A stretch of 64,000 bases of DNA from Aestuariispira ectoiniformans (GCF_025136295.1 NZ_CP062788.1:2022001-2086000), one strand, 5' to 3'. Counted from the stretch's first letter, positions 47,585 to 57,971 are shown. The notes: generated by a model not told the origin, from the letters alone. Numbers and translations: made by a program.

Positions 47585-48355
47585 TTATACCTTCAATGCC
47601 CGCGCGATTTCATCGACGTCATCGGCGGCTTCGGCATTAGGCGATCGCGTTAGCAACGGGATTTGTGACCGGATGGCATCCCGCACCTTGCGGTCCTGGC
47701 GCACAACGCCCAAAAGCGGCGGTTCGAATTTGAGAAAGTTCCGACAAACCTTGGCCAGGGTTTCGTACGTCCGGCGGCCTGCCTCTTTGCTTTCAGCGGC
47801 ATTAACGACAATCTGGACCTCACTGTCCGGATGCTGTTTGCGGGTAAGCTTGATGAAGGCATAGGCATCGGTCAGGGAGGTTGGTTCATCCGTTACGATC
47901 AGAAGGCTTTGACTGGCCTGTGCCGCCAGTGTCTGCACGGTGCTGTCTACCCCGGCGCCCAGGTCCATGATCACGGCATCATAGTCTTTTGACAGGTCGG
48001 ACAGTTGCGTCATCAGTCGCATCAGGCGCGGCGTGGGCAGGCGTGCGAGCGAACCTGTGCCGGAACGGCCTGCAATAATATCAAACCGGCCATCCTTGTA
48101 GGATGTAACCGCCTGATGCAGGGTGATCTGGCCGGTCAGAACGGCCCCAAGATCACGGTCCGGCATCAGGCCGAGTTGGATATCCACGTTAGCCAGTCCC
48201 AGGTCGCCGTCAAAAAGCAGGACCTTCTTGCCACTCATCGCCAGCGCCTGGGCCAGGGTGATGGCAAACCAGGTCTTGCCGACGCCGCCTTTACCGGAGG
48301 CGACGGCCACAAATTTCCGTCCGTCGATCTTGTAAGTCTGTTCAGTAGCAGCCAT
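47585..48355 (-). CDS. flhG: MinD-type ATPase FlhG (FleN)
   Basis: A 256-residue ParA/MinD-family ATPase that limits flagellar number and place. The deviant Walker A is SGKGGVGKTW, with DGDLGLANVD as the switch, and IMDLGAGVD as Walker B. It follows flhF by 5 bp. It works with FlhF to set the position of the flagellum, and often restrains the flagellar master regulator. Confidence 0.9.
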   Translation of the reverse strand: MAATEQTYKIDGRKFVAVASGKGGVGKTWFAITLAQALAMSGKKVLLFDGDLGLANVDIQLGLMPDRDLGAVLTGQITLHQAVTSYKDGRFDIIAGRSGTGSLARLPTPRLMRLMTQLSDLSKDYDAVIMDLGAGVDSTVQTLAAQASQSLLIVTDEPTSLTDAYAFIKLTRKQHPDSEVQIVVNAAESKEAGRRTYETLAKVCRNFLKFEPPLLGVVRQDRKVRDAIRSQIPLLTRSPNAEAADDVDEIARALKV

Positions 48356-48360
48356 AGGGA

Positions 48361-49347
48361 TTATGCCTCGCTATCATCGCTCAGGGATAGAGGCTTCGCC
48401 TCCTCCAGGGTATTGCCCAAGGCAATCAAACGTTGTGCCAGATGGTCGGATGTCGTTGCTGTCAGCCCATTGGCGATATTCGGGGTCGCGCTGTGATCGC
48501 AAAAAGCCAGTTCTGCTCCATAGGCTACAGACAGTAACGACCCAAGCCGGTGTGTGATATCCAGCCCCGTCGACAAGAGGTGTTTCGGACCCACAGGGCG
48601 AAAGGCTCTGGCGATATCTATGGTTTCGTCTGCGTCACGACCCGCATTGAGGACCAGAACGGGGGCGGCACGACTGGCTTCGGCTATCTCAACCAGATAG
48701 GCAAGTTCTTCCAGATTGAAAGGGTTGGTGCCCGGCGTATCAATGAAAACGGCTTCCTGGTCGTGACATCGGCTCAGCGCGTCGCGCAGGGCTTCCGCCG
48801 TTGGCGCTTCAAACATTGGCACGCCCAGCCGTTCGGCATAGGCGGCCAATTGATCGGTTGCTGTCAGCCGCACCGGGTCGGCTGCGATCAGAACGGCTTT
48901 TTTCCCGTCCAGGATTTGCCGGGCGGCCAGCTTGGCACAGGTTACGGTTTTTCCCGTGCCCGGCGGGCCGATCAGCATGATCGGACGTTTGCCCTTGCCC
49001 AAGGGAAGCGGGGAGAAGGAAAACAACTGGTCCAGCGCACGCTTCAACGCCTCCTCGACCGTTTCATCGGGACCGCCGCTTGCGGTTTCCACGATCCTGT
49101 CACCCAGCCAGCGAGGGACACCATGCCGGTCGAGGTAAATGGTAAGCTGTTCCTGCTTTTCCAGCGGGAGGTCACCCCCCTGCTCGGGCAGGTCGTGCTC
49201 CTCTTCATCGATGGCGGCGGTGACGCGGGCACCGGCGGCGCCATCTGCCTCCTGTGTGGCGACAATAATGGCATCCGGGCCCAGTTGCTCACGGACCTGG
49301 GCCATTGCCTCGGACAGGGTTTGTCCATGAAAGGATTTCAGCCGCAT
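48361..49347 (-). CDS. flhF: SRP-type GTPase FlhF
   Basis: A 328-residue SRP-family GTPase that places flagella at the pole. The N-terminal basic region (residues 1-95) includes MRLKSFHGQTLSEAMAQV. GTPase motifs are [17 protein letters not shown] (G1), the DPVRLTATDQL segment and FIDTPGTNPF (G3, D-T-x-G). Length is a little shorter than some FlhF. It is translationally close to flhG. Confidence 0.9.
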   Translation of the reverse strand: MRLKSFHGQTLSEAMAQVREQLGPDAIIVATQEADGAAGARVTAAIDEEEHDLPEQGGDLPLEKQEQLTIYLDRHGVPRWLGDRIVETASGGPDETVEEALKRALDQLFSFSPLPLGKGKRPIMLIGPPGTGKTVTCAKLAARQILDGKKAVLIAADPVRLTATDQLAAYAERLGVPMFEAPTAEALRDALSRCHDQEAVFIDTPGTNPFNLEELAYLVEIAEASRAAPVLVLNAGRDADETIDIARAFRPVGPKHLLSTGLDITHRLGSLLSVAYGAELAFCDHSATPNIANGLTATTSDHLAQRLIALGNTLEEAKPLSLSDDSEA

Positions 49348-49390
49348 GAACGTGATCCCTTGTTATGTGTCTCCATTCGCGGCGTCACGG

Positions 49391-51511
49391 TCAGACCTGC
49401 TCCACGGTTTTGATCCGTGCCTTCGGGTGAATTTCATTTTGTGACATGACCACCGTCACCGGACGGAAACGTTCAATCACAGACCGGACGAATGGGCGGA
49501 TGGTGGGGCCGACCAGCAGGACCGGCGTTTCTCCGGCCATGGCCTGACGTTCGAAAACTGCCCGGACTTTCGTGATAAAGTCCTGAAGCTGGCTGGGAGC
49601 CATAGCAAGCTGGCGTTCCTCGCCATCTCCGACAATTGATTCCATGAAGGACTGCTCCCACTCCGGCGTCAGCGTGACCAGCGGAATGATGCCCTCGTCG
49701 TTGGTATTGGCATCTGATAGCTGCCGGGCAAGTCGGCCACGCACATGCTCTGTAATCTGCGTCAGGTTCCGGGTATAGCCGGTGGCTTCGGCCATGCCTT
49801 CCAGGATCGTCGGCAGGTCACGGATAGAGACACGTTCTGACAACAGGTTTTGCAGAACACGCTGCAAAGAACCCAGGCCAACCTGATTGGGGACGATATC
49901 TTCCACCAGCTTCTGTTGGGATTGTGGCAACTCATCCAGCAATTTCTGGCATTCCGCATAGGACAGAAGCTCGGACATATTGTCCTTGATGATTTCTGTC
50001 AGATGAGTGGTGATGATCGTGGACGGGTCAACAACGGTATAACCGCGGAAGGTCGCCTCTTCACGTTGCGATTCCTGAATCCAGACGGCTGGCAGCCCGA
50101 AAGTCGGCTCGACGGTGGCTTCGCCGGGCAGGGTGATCTGTTCCCCGCGCGGGTCCATCACCATAAGCATATTGGGCCGCAAATCCCCGCGGCCTGCCTC
50201 GATTTCCTTGATACGAAGGACGTAGGTATTGGCGGGAAGCTGCAGGTTGTCCTGAATGCGAACGGCAGGCATGACAAAGCCCATGTCGCCTGCAAGCTGT
50301 CGGCGGAGTGCCTTGATCTGGTCCGTCAGGCGATGTTCCTGGCCCGCATTCAACAGCGGTAGCAGACCATAGCCAAGCTCCAGACGGACAAGGTCTATCT
50401 GCAAAGCCGATGAAATCGGCTCTTCCGTCGGGGCCTCGGGGCCTTCTTCTTCTGCCTGTGCCGCCAATTGCGACGCCAGTTCCTCAGCCGCCGTCCTGCG
50501 GCGGATATAGTAAGCGCCGCCACCGCAACCGGCCGCCATCAGCAGGAACGGCCAGGCTGGCAGGTTCGGGATGACGGCCATCAGTGTTAACAGGCCAGCC
50601 GCAACGATCAGGGCGCCGGGATAGCCGCTCAACTGGCCGAAGACGGCCTTGTCGGTGGCGCCAGGAACACCGGCTTTGGTGACCAGAAGGCCCGCCCCCG
50701 TTGAGACGACAAGGGCCGGAATCTGACTGACCAGACCATCCCCGACAGTCAGCAGGGTATAGTTCTGGGCCGCTTCAGAAATGGGCATGCCGCGTTGTGC
50801 CACGCCGATGATAATGCCGCCGATGACGTTGATGAAAGTGATCATCAGGCCCGCGACAGCATCGCCGCGAACGAATTTGGAGGCACCGTCCATGGCCCCG
50901 TAGAAGGAGCTTTCCAGGTTGAGGTCTGCGCGTCTGGTCCGGGCCTCGTCCTCGGTGATCAGGCCCGATGACATATCTGCGTCGATCGCCATCTGCTTAC
51001 CGGGCATGGCGTCCAGGGTGAAACGGGCGGCGACTTCTGCGATACGGCCCGCACCTTTTGTAATCACGACGAAGTTGATGATGACCAGAATGCCGAAGAC
51101 GATGATACCGATGACATAGTTACCGGCAACGATGAAGGTGCCGAAGGCCTCAATCACACGACCGGCTGCCTCCGTCCCCGTATGCCCCTGCGACAGGATC
51201 AGCCGGGTGGAGGCTACGTTCAGCGCCAGTCGCAACATTGTCGCAATCAGCAGGATCGTCGGGAAAGACGTCAGTTCCAGCGGCGATTGGACGAAAATAA
51301 CCGTCATCAGGATGATGACCGAGAATGTGATGGAGATGGACAGCGAGAAGTCCAACAGCCAGGTCGGCATGGGGATCAGCAGAACTGCCATGATCAGCAC
51401 AATGCCGATCGGCAGCAGAAAATCCTTCTGCTTCAACAGACCGCGCAGGCGGTCCATCGGGCTCGTGCCCGTACCTGCATCTGTTGTCTGGGCTGGTCCT
51501 GTATCTGCCAT
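49391..51511 (-). CDS. flhA: Flagellar export gate protein FlhA
   Basis: A 706-residue membrane protein of the flagellar type III export gate. Eight predicted helices lie in about residues 30-330, with LTSFPTILLIATMLRLALNV, cited by FPTILLIATMLRL, and DAMPGKQMAIDADMSSGLI, cited by MPGKQMAIDADM, the two best-known conserved sites. The cytoplasmic C-terminal part (about 360-706) binds chaperones and FliJ. Length is standard. Confidence 0.95.
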   Translation of the reverse strand: MADTGPAQTTDAGTGTSPMDRLRGLLKQKDFLLPIGIVLIMAVLLIPMPTWLLDFSLSISITFSVIILMTVIFVQSPLELTSFPTILLIATMLRLALNVASTRLILSQGHTGTEAAGRVIEAFGTFIVAGNYVIGIIVFGILVIINFVVITKGAGRIAEVAARFTLDAMPGKQMAIDADMSSGLITEDEARTRRADLNLESSFYGAMDGASKFVRGDAVAGLMITFINVIGGIIIGVAQRGMPISEAAQNYTLLTVGDGLVSQIPALVVSTGAGLLVTKAGVPGATDKAVFGQLSGYPGALIVAAGLLTLMAVIPNLPAWPFLLMAAGCGGGAYYIRRRTAAEELASQLAAQAEEEGPEAPTEEPISSALQIDLVRLELGYGLLPLLNAGQEHRLTDQIKALRRQLAGDMGFVMPAVRIQDNLQLPANTYVLRIKEIEAGRGDLRPNMLMVMDPRGEQITLPGEATVEPTFGLPAVWIQESQREEATFRGYTVVDPSTIITTHLTEIIKDNMSELLSYAECQKLLDELPQSQQKLVEDIVPNQVGLGSLQRVLQNLLSERVSIRDLPTILEGMAEATGYTRNLTQITEHVRGRLARQLSDANTNDEGIIPLVTLTPEWEQSFMESIVGDGEERQLAMAPSQLQDFITKVRAVFERQAMAGETPVLLVGPTIRPFVRSVIERFRPVTVVMSQNEIHPKARIKTVEQV

Positions 51512-51569
51512 TCAGGTCCGCTTTCCTACTGTACTTGGTAACGACGGCACGCGACGTTTGAGGTAAAGG

Positions 51570-52973
51570 TCACTGTCCGGCTCCGGGTTCCGGAATGGCG
51601 AAACCGTCGTCCGAATATTGTTTCAGCTTGTTGCGCAGGGTCCGGATCGAAATACCGAGAATATTGGCGGCATGTGTCCGGTTGCCGAAACAATGGTCGA
51701 GCGTGTCAATAATGAGCTGCCGTTCCACATCGGCCACGGTGCGGCCAACGAAGTTCTGATCATCTTCCTCACCGGCATCATCCACATGACCTACGCTGCC
51801 GGCATCGGCTGTTGCCGGTTGCGGAACAGAGGTCTCGGCAGGGGGGGCGGACTGGCTGCTGGCCGTCGTCGGCGCACCGGTCAGCAGGATTGCCTCCTCA
51901 CCGATTTCGTCGCCATGGGCCAACAGGATCGCACGATGCATCGTGTTCTCCAGTTCACGGACGTTCCCAGGCCAGGGATGCGTCTCCAGTTTGGCAATGG
52001 CCGCCTTGGTCAGGGGGCGCTCCGCCACGCCATTCAATTCTGCATATTTCTTGGTAAAATGATCAGCCAGAAGGGCAATATCCTGCGGACGCTCCTTGAG
52101 CGACGGTAATTGGATGTTGACCACATTCAGACGGAAATACAGGTCTTCGCGGAACTTACCGTCCTTGATCGCCTCGTCCATATTCCGGTTGGAGGTGGCG
52201 AGGATGCGGACATTGACCTTCACCGGCTTGCTGCCGCCGACCCGATCGATTTCCCGTTCCTGAATGGCGCGCAGCAGTTTGGCCTGCAGGCGCAGGTCCA
52301 TCTCGCTGATCTCGTCCAGCAGCAACGTGCCTTCATTGGCCTCTTCGAACTTACCGATACGGCGCGCGATGGCACCGGAGAAGGCACCTTTCTCATGGCC
52401 GAAAAGTTCCGATTCCAGAAGGTTTTCGGGGATCGCCGCACAGTTCACCGCGACAAAGGGCCCTGTTGCCCGTCGGCTCTTCATATGAAGATAACGGGCC
52501 ATGACCTCCTTACCGGTCCCGGATTCCCCGGTGATAAGGACGGAGGCATCGGATGGTGCGATCTGGTCCGCCAGGCTGAGAACCTGCTTTGTCGCCGGAT
52601 CGCGATGGATAATGGCATTGTCTTCCTGGACAACTGCTTCCAGAACCGCAGCAATCAGGTCCGGGTCCGGCGGCAGCGGGATATATTCCTGCGCGCCTTC
52701 CTTGATGGCTTTGGCGGCTGCGTCGGCGGAGGTTCCTTCGATCCCGCAGGCCACAACAGGCACGTGAATCCGTTCCTGTTCCAACTGGGCGACCAATGTG
52801 CCGATATTCATCCTGACATCAATCATGATCAGGTCTGCCCCCTGGCCGGAGCGCAGGTTGGTCAGGGCGGCATCCAGGCTGTCAGCACTGGCGACCTTTG
52901 CCCCTCGTTTGAGCGCAATTTGCCCGGCCGCGGTCATATGGCCTTCCAGTGTTCCGATGATCAACAGTCGCAT
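51570..52973 (-). CDS. flbD: Sigma-54-dependent flagellar regulator FlbD
   Basis: A 467-residue NtrC-family activator. The first 115 residues are receiver-like: IMIDVRM has an Asp at the usual phosphorylation site, but the acidic pair expected near residue 10 is missing (LLIIGTLEGH), so phosphorylation is doubtful. The AAA+ part has GESGTGKE, GAFSGA (GAFTGA in most) and LLLDEISEMD. A Fis-type helix-turn-helix ends the protein. It should activate middle and late flagellar promoters with sigma-54. Confidence 0.9.
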   Translation of the reverse strand: MRLLIIGTLEGHMTAAGQIALKRGAKVASADSLDAALTNLRSGQGADLIMIDVRMNIGTLVAQLEQERIHVPVVACGIEGTSADAAAKAIKEGAQEYIPLPPDPDLIAAVLEAVVQEDNAIIHRDPATKQVLSLADQIAPSDASVLITGESGTGKEVMARYLHMKSRRATGPFVAVNCAAIPENLLESELFGHEKGAFSGAIARRIGKFEEANEGTLLLDEISEMDLRLQAKLLRAIQEREIDRVGGSKPVKVNVRILATSNRNMDEAIKDGKFREDLYFRLNVVNIQLPSLKERPQDIALLADHFTKKYAELNGVAERPLTKAAIAKLETHPWPGNVRELENTMHRAILLAHGDEIGEEAILLTGAPTTASSQSAPPAETSVPQPATADAGSVGHVDDAGEEDDQNFVGRTVADVERQLIIDTLDHCFGNRTHAANILGISIRTLRNKLKQYSDDGFAIPEPGAGQ

Positions 52974-53017
52974 TTCTTATTCCCTTAAGACGATTAACCG
53001 AACCCTTCAGGTCTCGA

Positions 53018-53851
53018 TTAACCGAAGTAATCCACCCGGAAGGCAGGTGGTAAGACGGTATTCAACAACATTTCCAGGCGGCGGGGATTTTCCTGTCGCC
53101 CGATGGAAGAGGAGGACATCACGTAGAGATGGTTCAACAGCATCTCTTCGGAGGCCATGCGCTCCATTTTTGATGCCAATGGTGTGAACACTACATTGGC
53201 AAGAATGGCACCGTAGAAGGTCGTCAGCAGCGCAACAGCCATGCTGGGGCCGATTGTGGACGGATCTTCCAGGTTGCCCAGCATCTGCACAAGGCCGACA
53301 AGCGTCCCGATTAATCCCATTGCCGGGGCAATATCGGCGGCCTTGCGCAAAACACTGACGGATCGGCTGTGCCGCTCTGCGGTGGCCTGCACTTCACGCT
53401 GTAGAATTCGTTCGATTTCGTCACCGGTTGCGCCATCCACGGCCATGTTCAGCCCCTGTGCCAGCATCGGCTGTTTTTCCACGGCTGTAATGTAGTTCTG
53501 AAGGGACAGCACCCCGCGATAGCGGGCAATTTGTGCCAGCTGCAGCAGTTGCAGGGCGGCCTGCTGAGGGTTCTTCTGGCTGCGGAACACGGTGCGCCCG
53601 ACAGTCGATGCTGCCGTCATCATATCCCCCAGCGAAAAACAGGCGGTTGTAACGCCAAAGGTGCCGCCAATCACAATCAGCACGGAGGGCATGTCGAAAA
53701 ATGCTCCCGGCGATCCGCCAAGAAAAATGGCCGTCATGATAAGCAGGGCCGCGCCGCTGATACCCAGAACCGTCGCCAAGTCGAACGAATAGCGCGTCCT
53801 TGGCTGCGTCAGCGGTTTTTGTTCTTCGCCGGTTTCGGTATCTGTTGCCAT
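53018..53851 (-). CDS. motA: Flagellar stator protein MotA, PomA-like
   Basis: A 277-residue stator subunit with four membrane helices. GGTFGVTTACFSLGD and DIAPAMGLIGTLVGLVQMLGNL, cited by APAMGLIGTLVGLVQML, and AVALLTTFYGAILANVVF follow PomA of Na+-driven motors more closely than the H+-type MotA of enteric bacteria. That is a reading of short motifs only. No motB/pomB lies in the window. The start is ATG 53851 behind GGAG; the longer in-frame reading has no site. Confidence 0.85.
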   Translation of the reverse strand: MATDTETGEEQKPLTQPRTRYSFDLATVLGISGAALLIMTAIFLGGSPGAFFDMPSVLIVIGGTFGVTTACFSLGDMMTAASTVGRTVFRSQKNPQQAALQLLQLAQIARYRGVLSLQNYITAVEKQPMLAQGLNMAVDGATGDEIERILQREVQATAERHSRSVSVLRKAADIAPAMGLIGTLVGLVQMLGNLEDPSTIGPSMAVALLTTFYGAILANVVFTPLASKMERMASEEMLLNHLYVMSSSSIGRQENPRRLEMLLNTVLPPAFRVDYFG

Positions 53852-53918
53852 TCCCCTGCTCCGTTGCCTCGCTATGGCCGTGGGAAATATCTCCCTCTGG
53901 CCCATTGCCCCCAAACCG

Positions 53919-54314
53919 TTAGGTCGTTGATTTATCCGACTTGATGATTTCCGTCATCGTCACGCCCAGCTTGTCGTCCACGACGACGACCTCGCCGCGT
54001 GCCACCAGGCGGTTGTTGACATAGATATCAATAGCCTCGCCGACCTTCCGGTCCAGCTCGACAACTGCGCCGCGTCCGAGCTTCAAAAGCTGGCTGACCT
54101 GCATGTGGGATTTGCCCAATACCGCCGCCACCTGGACCGGAATTTCATAGACGGCCTCAAGGTCTCGTGCGCCGGTGGGAACGACCAGTTCGGCTGCGCG
54201 CGGGTCCAGGGGCTCTCCGCCAATGTCACCGGTTTCCAGTTCCTCAAGGGAGAAGTTTTCGTCCTGGGCGTCTTCGCCTTCAGTCACTTCGCCGTTTTCG
54301 TCGTCTTGTGCCAT
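53919..54314 (-). CDS. fliN: Flagellar motor switch protein FliN
   Basis: A 131-residue C-ring protein. The last 80 residues form the SpoA domain: YEIPVQVAAVLGKSHMQVSQLLKLGRGAVVEL, cited by LGKSHMQVSQLLKLGRGAVV, and GEVVVVDDKLGVTMTEII. The N-terminal 45 residues are acidic and probably flexible. It lies 15 bp after the fliH gene. Confidence 0.93.
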   Translation of the reverse strand: MAQDDENGEVTEGEDAQDENFSLEELETGDIGGEPLDPRAAELVVPTGARDLEAVYEIPVQVAAVLGKSHMQVSQLLKLGRGAVVELDRKVGEAIDIYVNNRLVARGEVVVVDDKLGVTMTEIIKSDKSTT

Positions 54315-54329
54315 CGACGTCTCCTAAAC

Positions 54330-55142
54330 TCACTCTTGTTCCGGTGCCTGAAGATCATCGTCTTCCGGCGACGGCTCCAATTCATTGTCCTGTGCCCCGG
54401 CTGTCGGCAAGGTGTTTGCCTGCATATCCGGGGCAGGGGGGGCGGCCAATTCGCCAGCATGGGCGTCACCCTGCGACAGCGCGTGGCCGACAGCCTCGTC
54501 TATATACCGCCAGGTCTTTTCAGTATTGCGTTCTGCGCCGCCCTGGCCCCAGTCAATCTGGACATCGGCCGGGCCCAGCGATGCATCGGCGAGGACGACA
54601 AGTTCGCCACGAAAGCCGGATTCCACCTTGGCCTGTTCAAGACGGGGCTTCATGGCTTCCTGAATGTCGGGGCTCACCTTGATTGTTACACGACCTGTAT
54701 CTTCAAGAGGTTCCAGGCAGGTTTTGACCAGGGAAGCGATTTCATCTGCGCCGTGTTTTTCCGTGTAATAAGGCAGCAGTTTGGCAATCATCTCGCGTGT
54801 GATTTTTGCCAGTTCCGCAGCGGTCACCTCATTTGCCAGGGCCTGCCGGTCGTGCAGCACCGCCAACTGGCCTGTGATCGTGTGAAGAGCCGCCACAACG
54901 TGGTTTTCAAGTTCCTGCTTCGCCTGGGACAGGCCTGCGGCATGTCCCTCTTCGAAGGCAATTGCCTTTGCCGCCTGCAATTCTTCTTCGCTGAATGTGG
55001 GCGGTGGGGGAGGCAGTTCCTCCTCCAGTGCGGCTTCTGCCTGGCGCTGCAGTTCTGCTTCGGTTTCCTTATCCTTACGACGCTGTGTCGCCGCGGAATC
55101 CGTGTCGAAGGATCGCTCGAACTTGAAGGGTTTATATTTCAT
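54330..55142 (-). CDS. fliH: Flagellar assembly protein FliH-like
   Basis: A 270-residue cytoplasmic protein between fliG and fliN. The N-terminal part is charged, with KYKPFKFERSFD as the first segment, and is followed by a long Glu/Ala/Gln-rich coiled coil (about 30-125). The middle GHAAGLSQAKQELE and LLPYYTEKHGADEI resemble FliH/YscL. It would regulate the FliI ATPase. Starts at 55142, 55157 and 55166 are all possible. Confidence 0.75.
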   Translation of the reverse strand: MKYKPFKFERSFDTDSAATQRRKDKETEAELQRQAEAALEEELPPPPPTFSEEELQAAKAIAFEEGHAAGLSQAKQELENHVVAALHTITGQLAVLHDRQALANEVTAAELAKITREMIAKLLPYYTEKHGADEIASLVKTCLEPLEDTGRVTIKVSPDIQEAMKPRLEQAKVESGFRGELVVLADASLGPADVQIDWGQGGAERNTEKTWRYIDEAVGHALSQGDAHAGELAAPPAPDMQANTLPTAGAQDNELEPSPEDDDLQAPEQE

Positions 55143-55210
55143 GGCGCCAGTTGCCATTTCGGTCACATTTTTCCAATCGTTTTTGGGTCACGCAGATACG
55201 TAGTCCCAGC

Positions 55211-56227
55211 CTAGTAAATCAGTTCGTCTTCGGCGCTGCCCTCGGAGATGACAATTTCACCCTTGGCGGCGAGGTCCTTGGCCTGGTTGACCATTTCCAT
55301 CTGCGCGTCGTCCACATCACGCAAACGAACAGGGCCCAGTGCCGCCATGTCTTCCTTGAGGATTTTCGCCGCACGTTCGGACATATTGCCGAAGAACAGT
55401 TCCTTGATTTGTTCCGACGCCCCTTTGAGCGCAATGCCCAATTTGTCTTTGTCGACGGCCCGCAACAGTGTCTGGACGCCGCTGGGGTCCAGTTTCTGGA
55501 GGTCTTCGAAGGTAAACATCAGGGCCTTGATCCGTTCGGCGGAATCCCTGTTTCGTTCCTCCAGAAGGGTCATGAAGCGGTTTTCTGTGTTGCGGTCCAG
55601 ACTGTTGAAGATTTCGGCCATCATTTCATGCGCATCGCGGCGGGCCGTGCGCGCAAGGTTGGTCATGAACTCATTGCGCAACGTCCGTTCAACATCGTCC
55701 AGAACCTCTTTTTGAACGGCCTCCATACGAAGCATTCGCATGATCACTTCCATGGCGAAGCTTTCAGGCAGCGAGGCCAGAACGCGGGACGCATGATCAC
55801 CTTTGATCTTCGACAGCACGACAGCCACGGTCTGCGGGTATTCGTTCTTGAGATAGTTGGCCAGAACCACCTCGTTCACATTGGCCAGCTTGTCCCACAT
55901 GGTACGCCCGGCGGGACCACGGATTTCCTCCATGATCTGCCCGACGCGATCCGGGTCGAGCACCTTGTTGAGCAGGCGTTCTGTGCTTTCATAGGAGCCG
56001 ACCAGACTGCCGGTGGAAGAGAGCTGTTCAGCGAATTCCACGAACAGGCGTTCGACAAGGTTGGAGCTGATCGTGCCAAGGTTCGCCATGGTCTGGGACA
56101 GTTCACGGATCTCTTCATCATCCATGACACTGAACAGCTTGATGGCGTTTTCCTCGCCCATCGCGAGTACCATGATGGCGGCCTTTTCCGGGCCGGTCAG
56201 GCTGCGAAAATCCTCCCTAACACGCAT
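55211..56227 (-). CDS. fliG: Flagellar motor switch protein FliG
   Basis: A 338-residue rotor protein that binds FliF by its N-terminal domain and the stator by its C-terminal domain. [19 protein letters not shown] opens it, and [18 protein letters not shown], followed by ALKGA, marks the torque-generating helix. Length is typical. It is followed by fliH and lies after fliF, in the standard order. Confidence 0.94.
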   Translation of the reverse strand: MRVREDFRSLTGPEKAAIMVLAMGEENAIKLFSVMDDEEIRELSQTMANLGTISSNLVERLFVEFAEQLSSTGSLVGSYESTERLLNKVLDPDRVGQIMEEIRGPAGRTMWDKLANVNEVVLANYLKNEYPQTVAVVLSKIKGDHASRVLASLPESFAMEVIMRMLRMEAVQKEVLDDVERTLRNEFMTNLARTARRDAHEMMAEIFNSLDRNTENRFMTLLEERNRDSAERIKALMFTFEDLQKLDPSGVQTLLRAVDKDKLGIALKGASEQIKELFFGNMSERAAKILKEDMAALGPVRLRDVDDAQMEMVNQAKDLAAKGEIVISEGSAEDELIY

Positions 56228-56315
56228 GGATCACTCACAACTACCTAGAATTGAACGACAAAACAAAACTTTACATATCCCAATAGGGCCCGATTCCTGC
56301 AATCCAGGCAAGCTG

Positions 56316-57971
56316 TTACGATACATCCTGGTACATCCAGTTTCGAATGATGGAAACGGCTTCTTCCGGATGTTTGTCAATGATCTCGCCGATCTTGCGC
56401 ATCGTGGAGGCCTTCACCTTGCCTTCGATCTGGGCAATGTCGATCATTGATTCTTCTTCTTCGCCTTCCTCAACCCGGGCGACTGCCGTGCCGGGCGCAC
56501 CGGCCAATGCGGCGGTTGCCCCCATGCTCTGGTCGGTCAGCAGGGCCAGTTCTTCCTCGCCTTCCGGTGACGGCGTCCCTGCTTCCATGAAGCGGTTCAG
56601 CAGCGGGCGAATGATGAGAAGGACGATGAGAACCGCCAGCAGGAGCAGCATCAGGTATTTCGCCAGTTCCTTGATGTCCTGGGCACTGAGGCCAAAGTAG
56701 GTCTTCTCTTCCTCGACATCGGCCAGAAGAGGTTCGGCAAACTGCATGTTTACGATTTCAACCTGGTCACCACGCTGGGAGTCATAGCCGATCGCGGATT
56801 TCACCAGGGCCTCGATCTGCTGCATCTCTTCGTCGGAACGTGCCTCGTAGACCAACTCGCCCTTGCCCTCGCCATCGGCCGGGGGAGTGCGGTTGTAACG
56901 GCCATCCACCAGGACGGCGACGGATAGTTTTGTTACTTCACCCGGGGCACGAACGATATTCGTACGGGTGCGGGAAATCTCGAAATTGCTGCGTTCTTCG
57001 GTGCGTGCGGTGCTTTCCTGAGTGCCGCCGGCGGTGTCTGCGCCGGGGGCGTTTGGCAGGTTGTTGGATACCGATACCGTTGAATCGCCTGCTTCGTTGG
57101 AGGCGCTGCTCTCTTCGATGGATTCAGACGAGCGGAGAACCTGACCGTCGGGGTCAAAGGTCTCTTCGTTGATGACGCGCTGGGTAAAGTCCATTTCTGC
57201 GCGGACTTCGACACGGACCTTGCCAAAGCCAAGAGTGCGTTCCAGCAGGTCCTGAACGTCGCGCTGGACACGTTGTTCGTACTGGTTGCGCATATCTGCA
57301 GTTTCGACGCCGGCCTGACCGTCCTCACCACCCTTGTGCAGCAATGTGCCACGGTCATCGACGATGGATATATTGGTTGGTTTCAGCCGGGGCACGGCGG
57401 TGGCCACCAGATGCTGGATCGCCAGAACCTGGGAGCGGTCGAGACGGCTTGTTCCGCGCATCTTCAAAATGATCGACGCGCTGGGCTCCTGGACATCGCG
57501 GCTGAAAAGTTCCCGGCGTGGCATGACCAGATGCACGCGGGCTGCCTTGACCGATTTGATCGAGGAGATCGTCCGCGACAATTCCCCTTCCAGGGCGCGC
57601 GTCTTGTTGACCTCCTGAAGGAAGCTGGACGTTCCAAGCGTTTCTTCCTTGTCGAAGATTTCGTAACCGACAACGGAGCCGCTCAACCCCTGTTCAGCCA
57701 GCTTTAGGCGCGCCGCGCCGACCTGTTCGTCGGGCACCAGGATTTCTTTGCCGTTGTTGCGGATTTCAAAGGGGATGCCGTCAATGGCAAGCTGGTTGGA
57801 AATCTGATTGGAATCTGCAGGCTCGAGATTGGAGTAGAGCAGGGACATGTTCGGTGCCCCGACCTGGGTCGTCATGAAAATAACGAAACCAAGAACAAGG
57901 ACGGTAACCCCGCCAATTACACCGAGACGCGCCGGCCCCAAATCCCGAACGAACTGTGTCAAGCCTTCCAC
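56316..57971 (-). CDS. fliF: Flagellar MS-ring protein FliF
   Basis: A 551-residue MS-ring protein with an N-terminal membrane helix (about 15-35) and a C-terminal one (about 430-452). The periplasmic region has LYSNLEPADSNQISNQL, and the ring-building motifs ALEGELSRTISSIKSVKAARVHLVMP, cited by ELSRTISSIKSVKAARVHLV, are typical. The C-terminal tail carries the FliG-binding segment. The start is GTG 57971 behind GAGG. First gene of the long flagellar operon. Confidence 0.93.
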   Translation of the reverse strand: MEGLTQFVRDLGPARLGVIGGVTVLVLGFVIFMTTQVGAPNMSLLYSNLEPADSNQISNQLAIDGIPFEIRNNGKEILVPDEQVGAARLKLAEQGLSGSVVGYEIFDKEETLGTSSFLQEVNKTRALEGELSRTISSIKSVKAARVHLVMPRRELFSRDVQEPSASIILKMRGTSRLDRSQVLAIQHLVATAVPRLKPTNISIVDDRGTLLHKGGEDGQAGVETADMRNQYEQRVQRDVQDLLERTLGFGKVRVEVRAEMDFTQRVINEETFDPDGQVLRSSESIEESSASNEAGDSTVSVSNNLPNAPGADTAGGTQESTARTEERSNFEISRTRTNIVRAPGEVTKLSVAVLVDGRYNRTPPADGEGKGELVYEARSDEEMQQIEALVKSAIGYDSQRGDQVEIVNMQFAEPLLADVEEEKTYFGLSAQDIKELAKYLMLLLLAVLIVLLIIRPLLNRFMEAGTPSPEGEEELALLTDQSMGATAALAGAPGTAVARVEEGEEEESMIDIAQIEGKVKASTMRKIGEIIDKHPEEAVSIIRNWMYQDVS

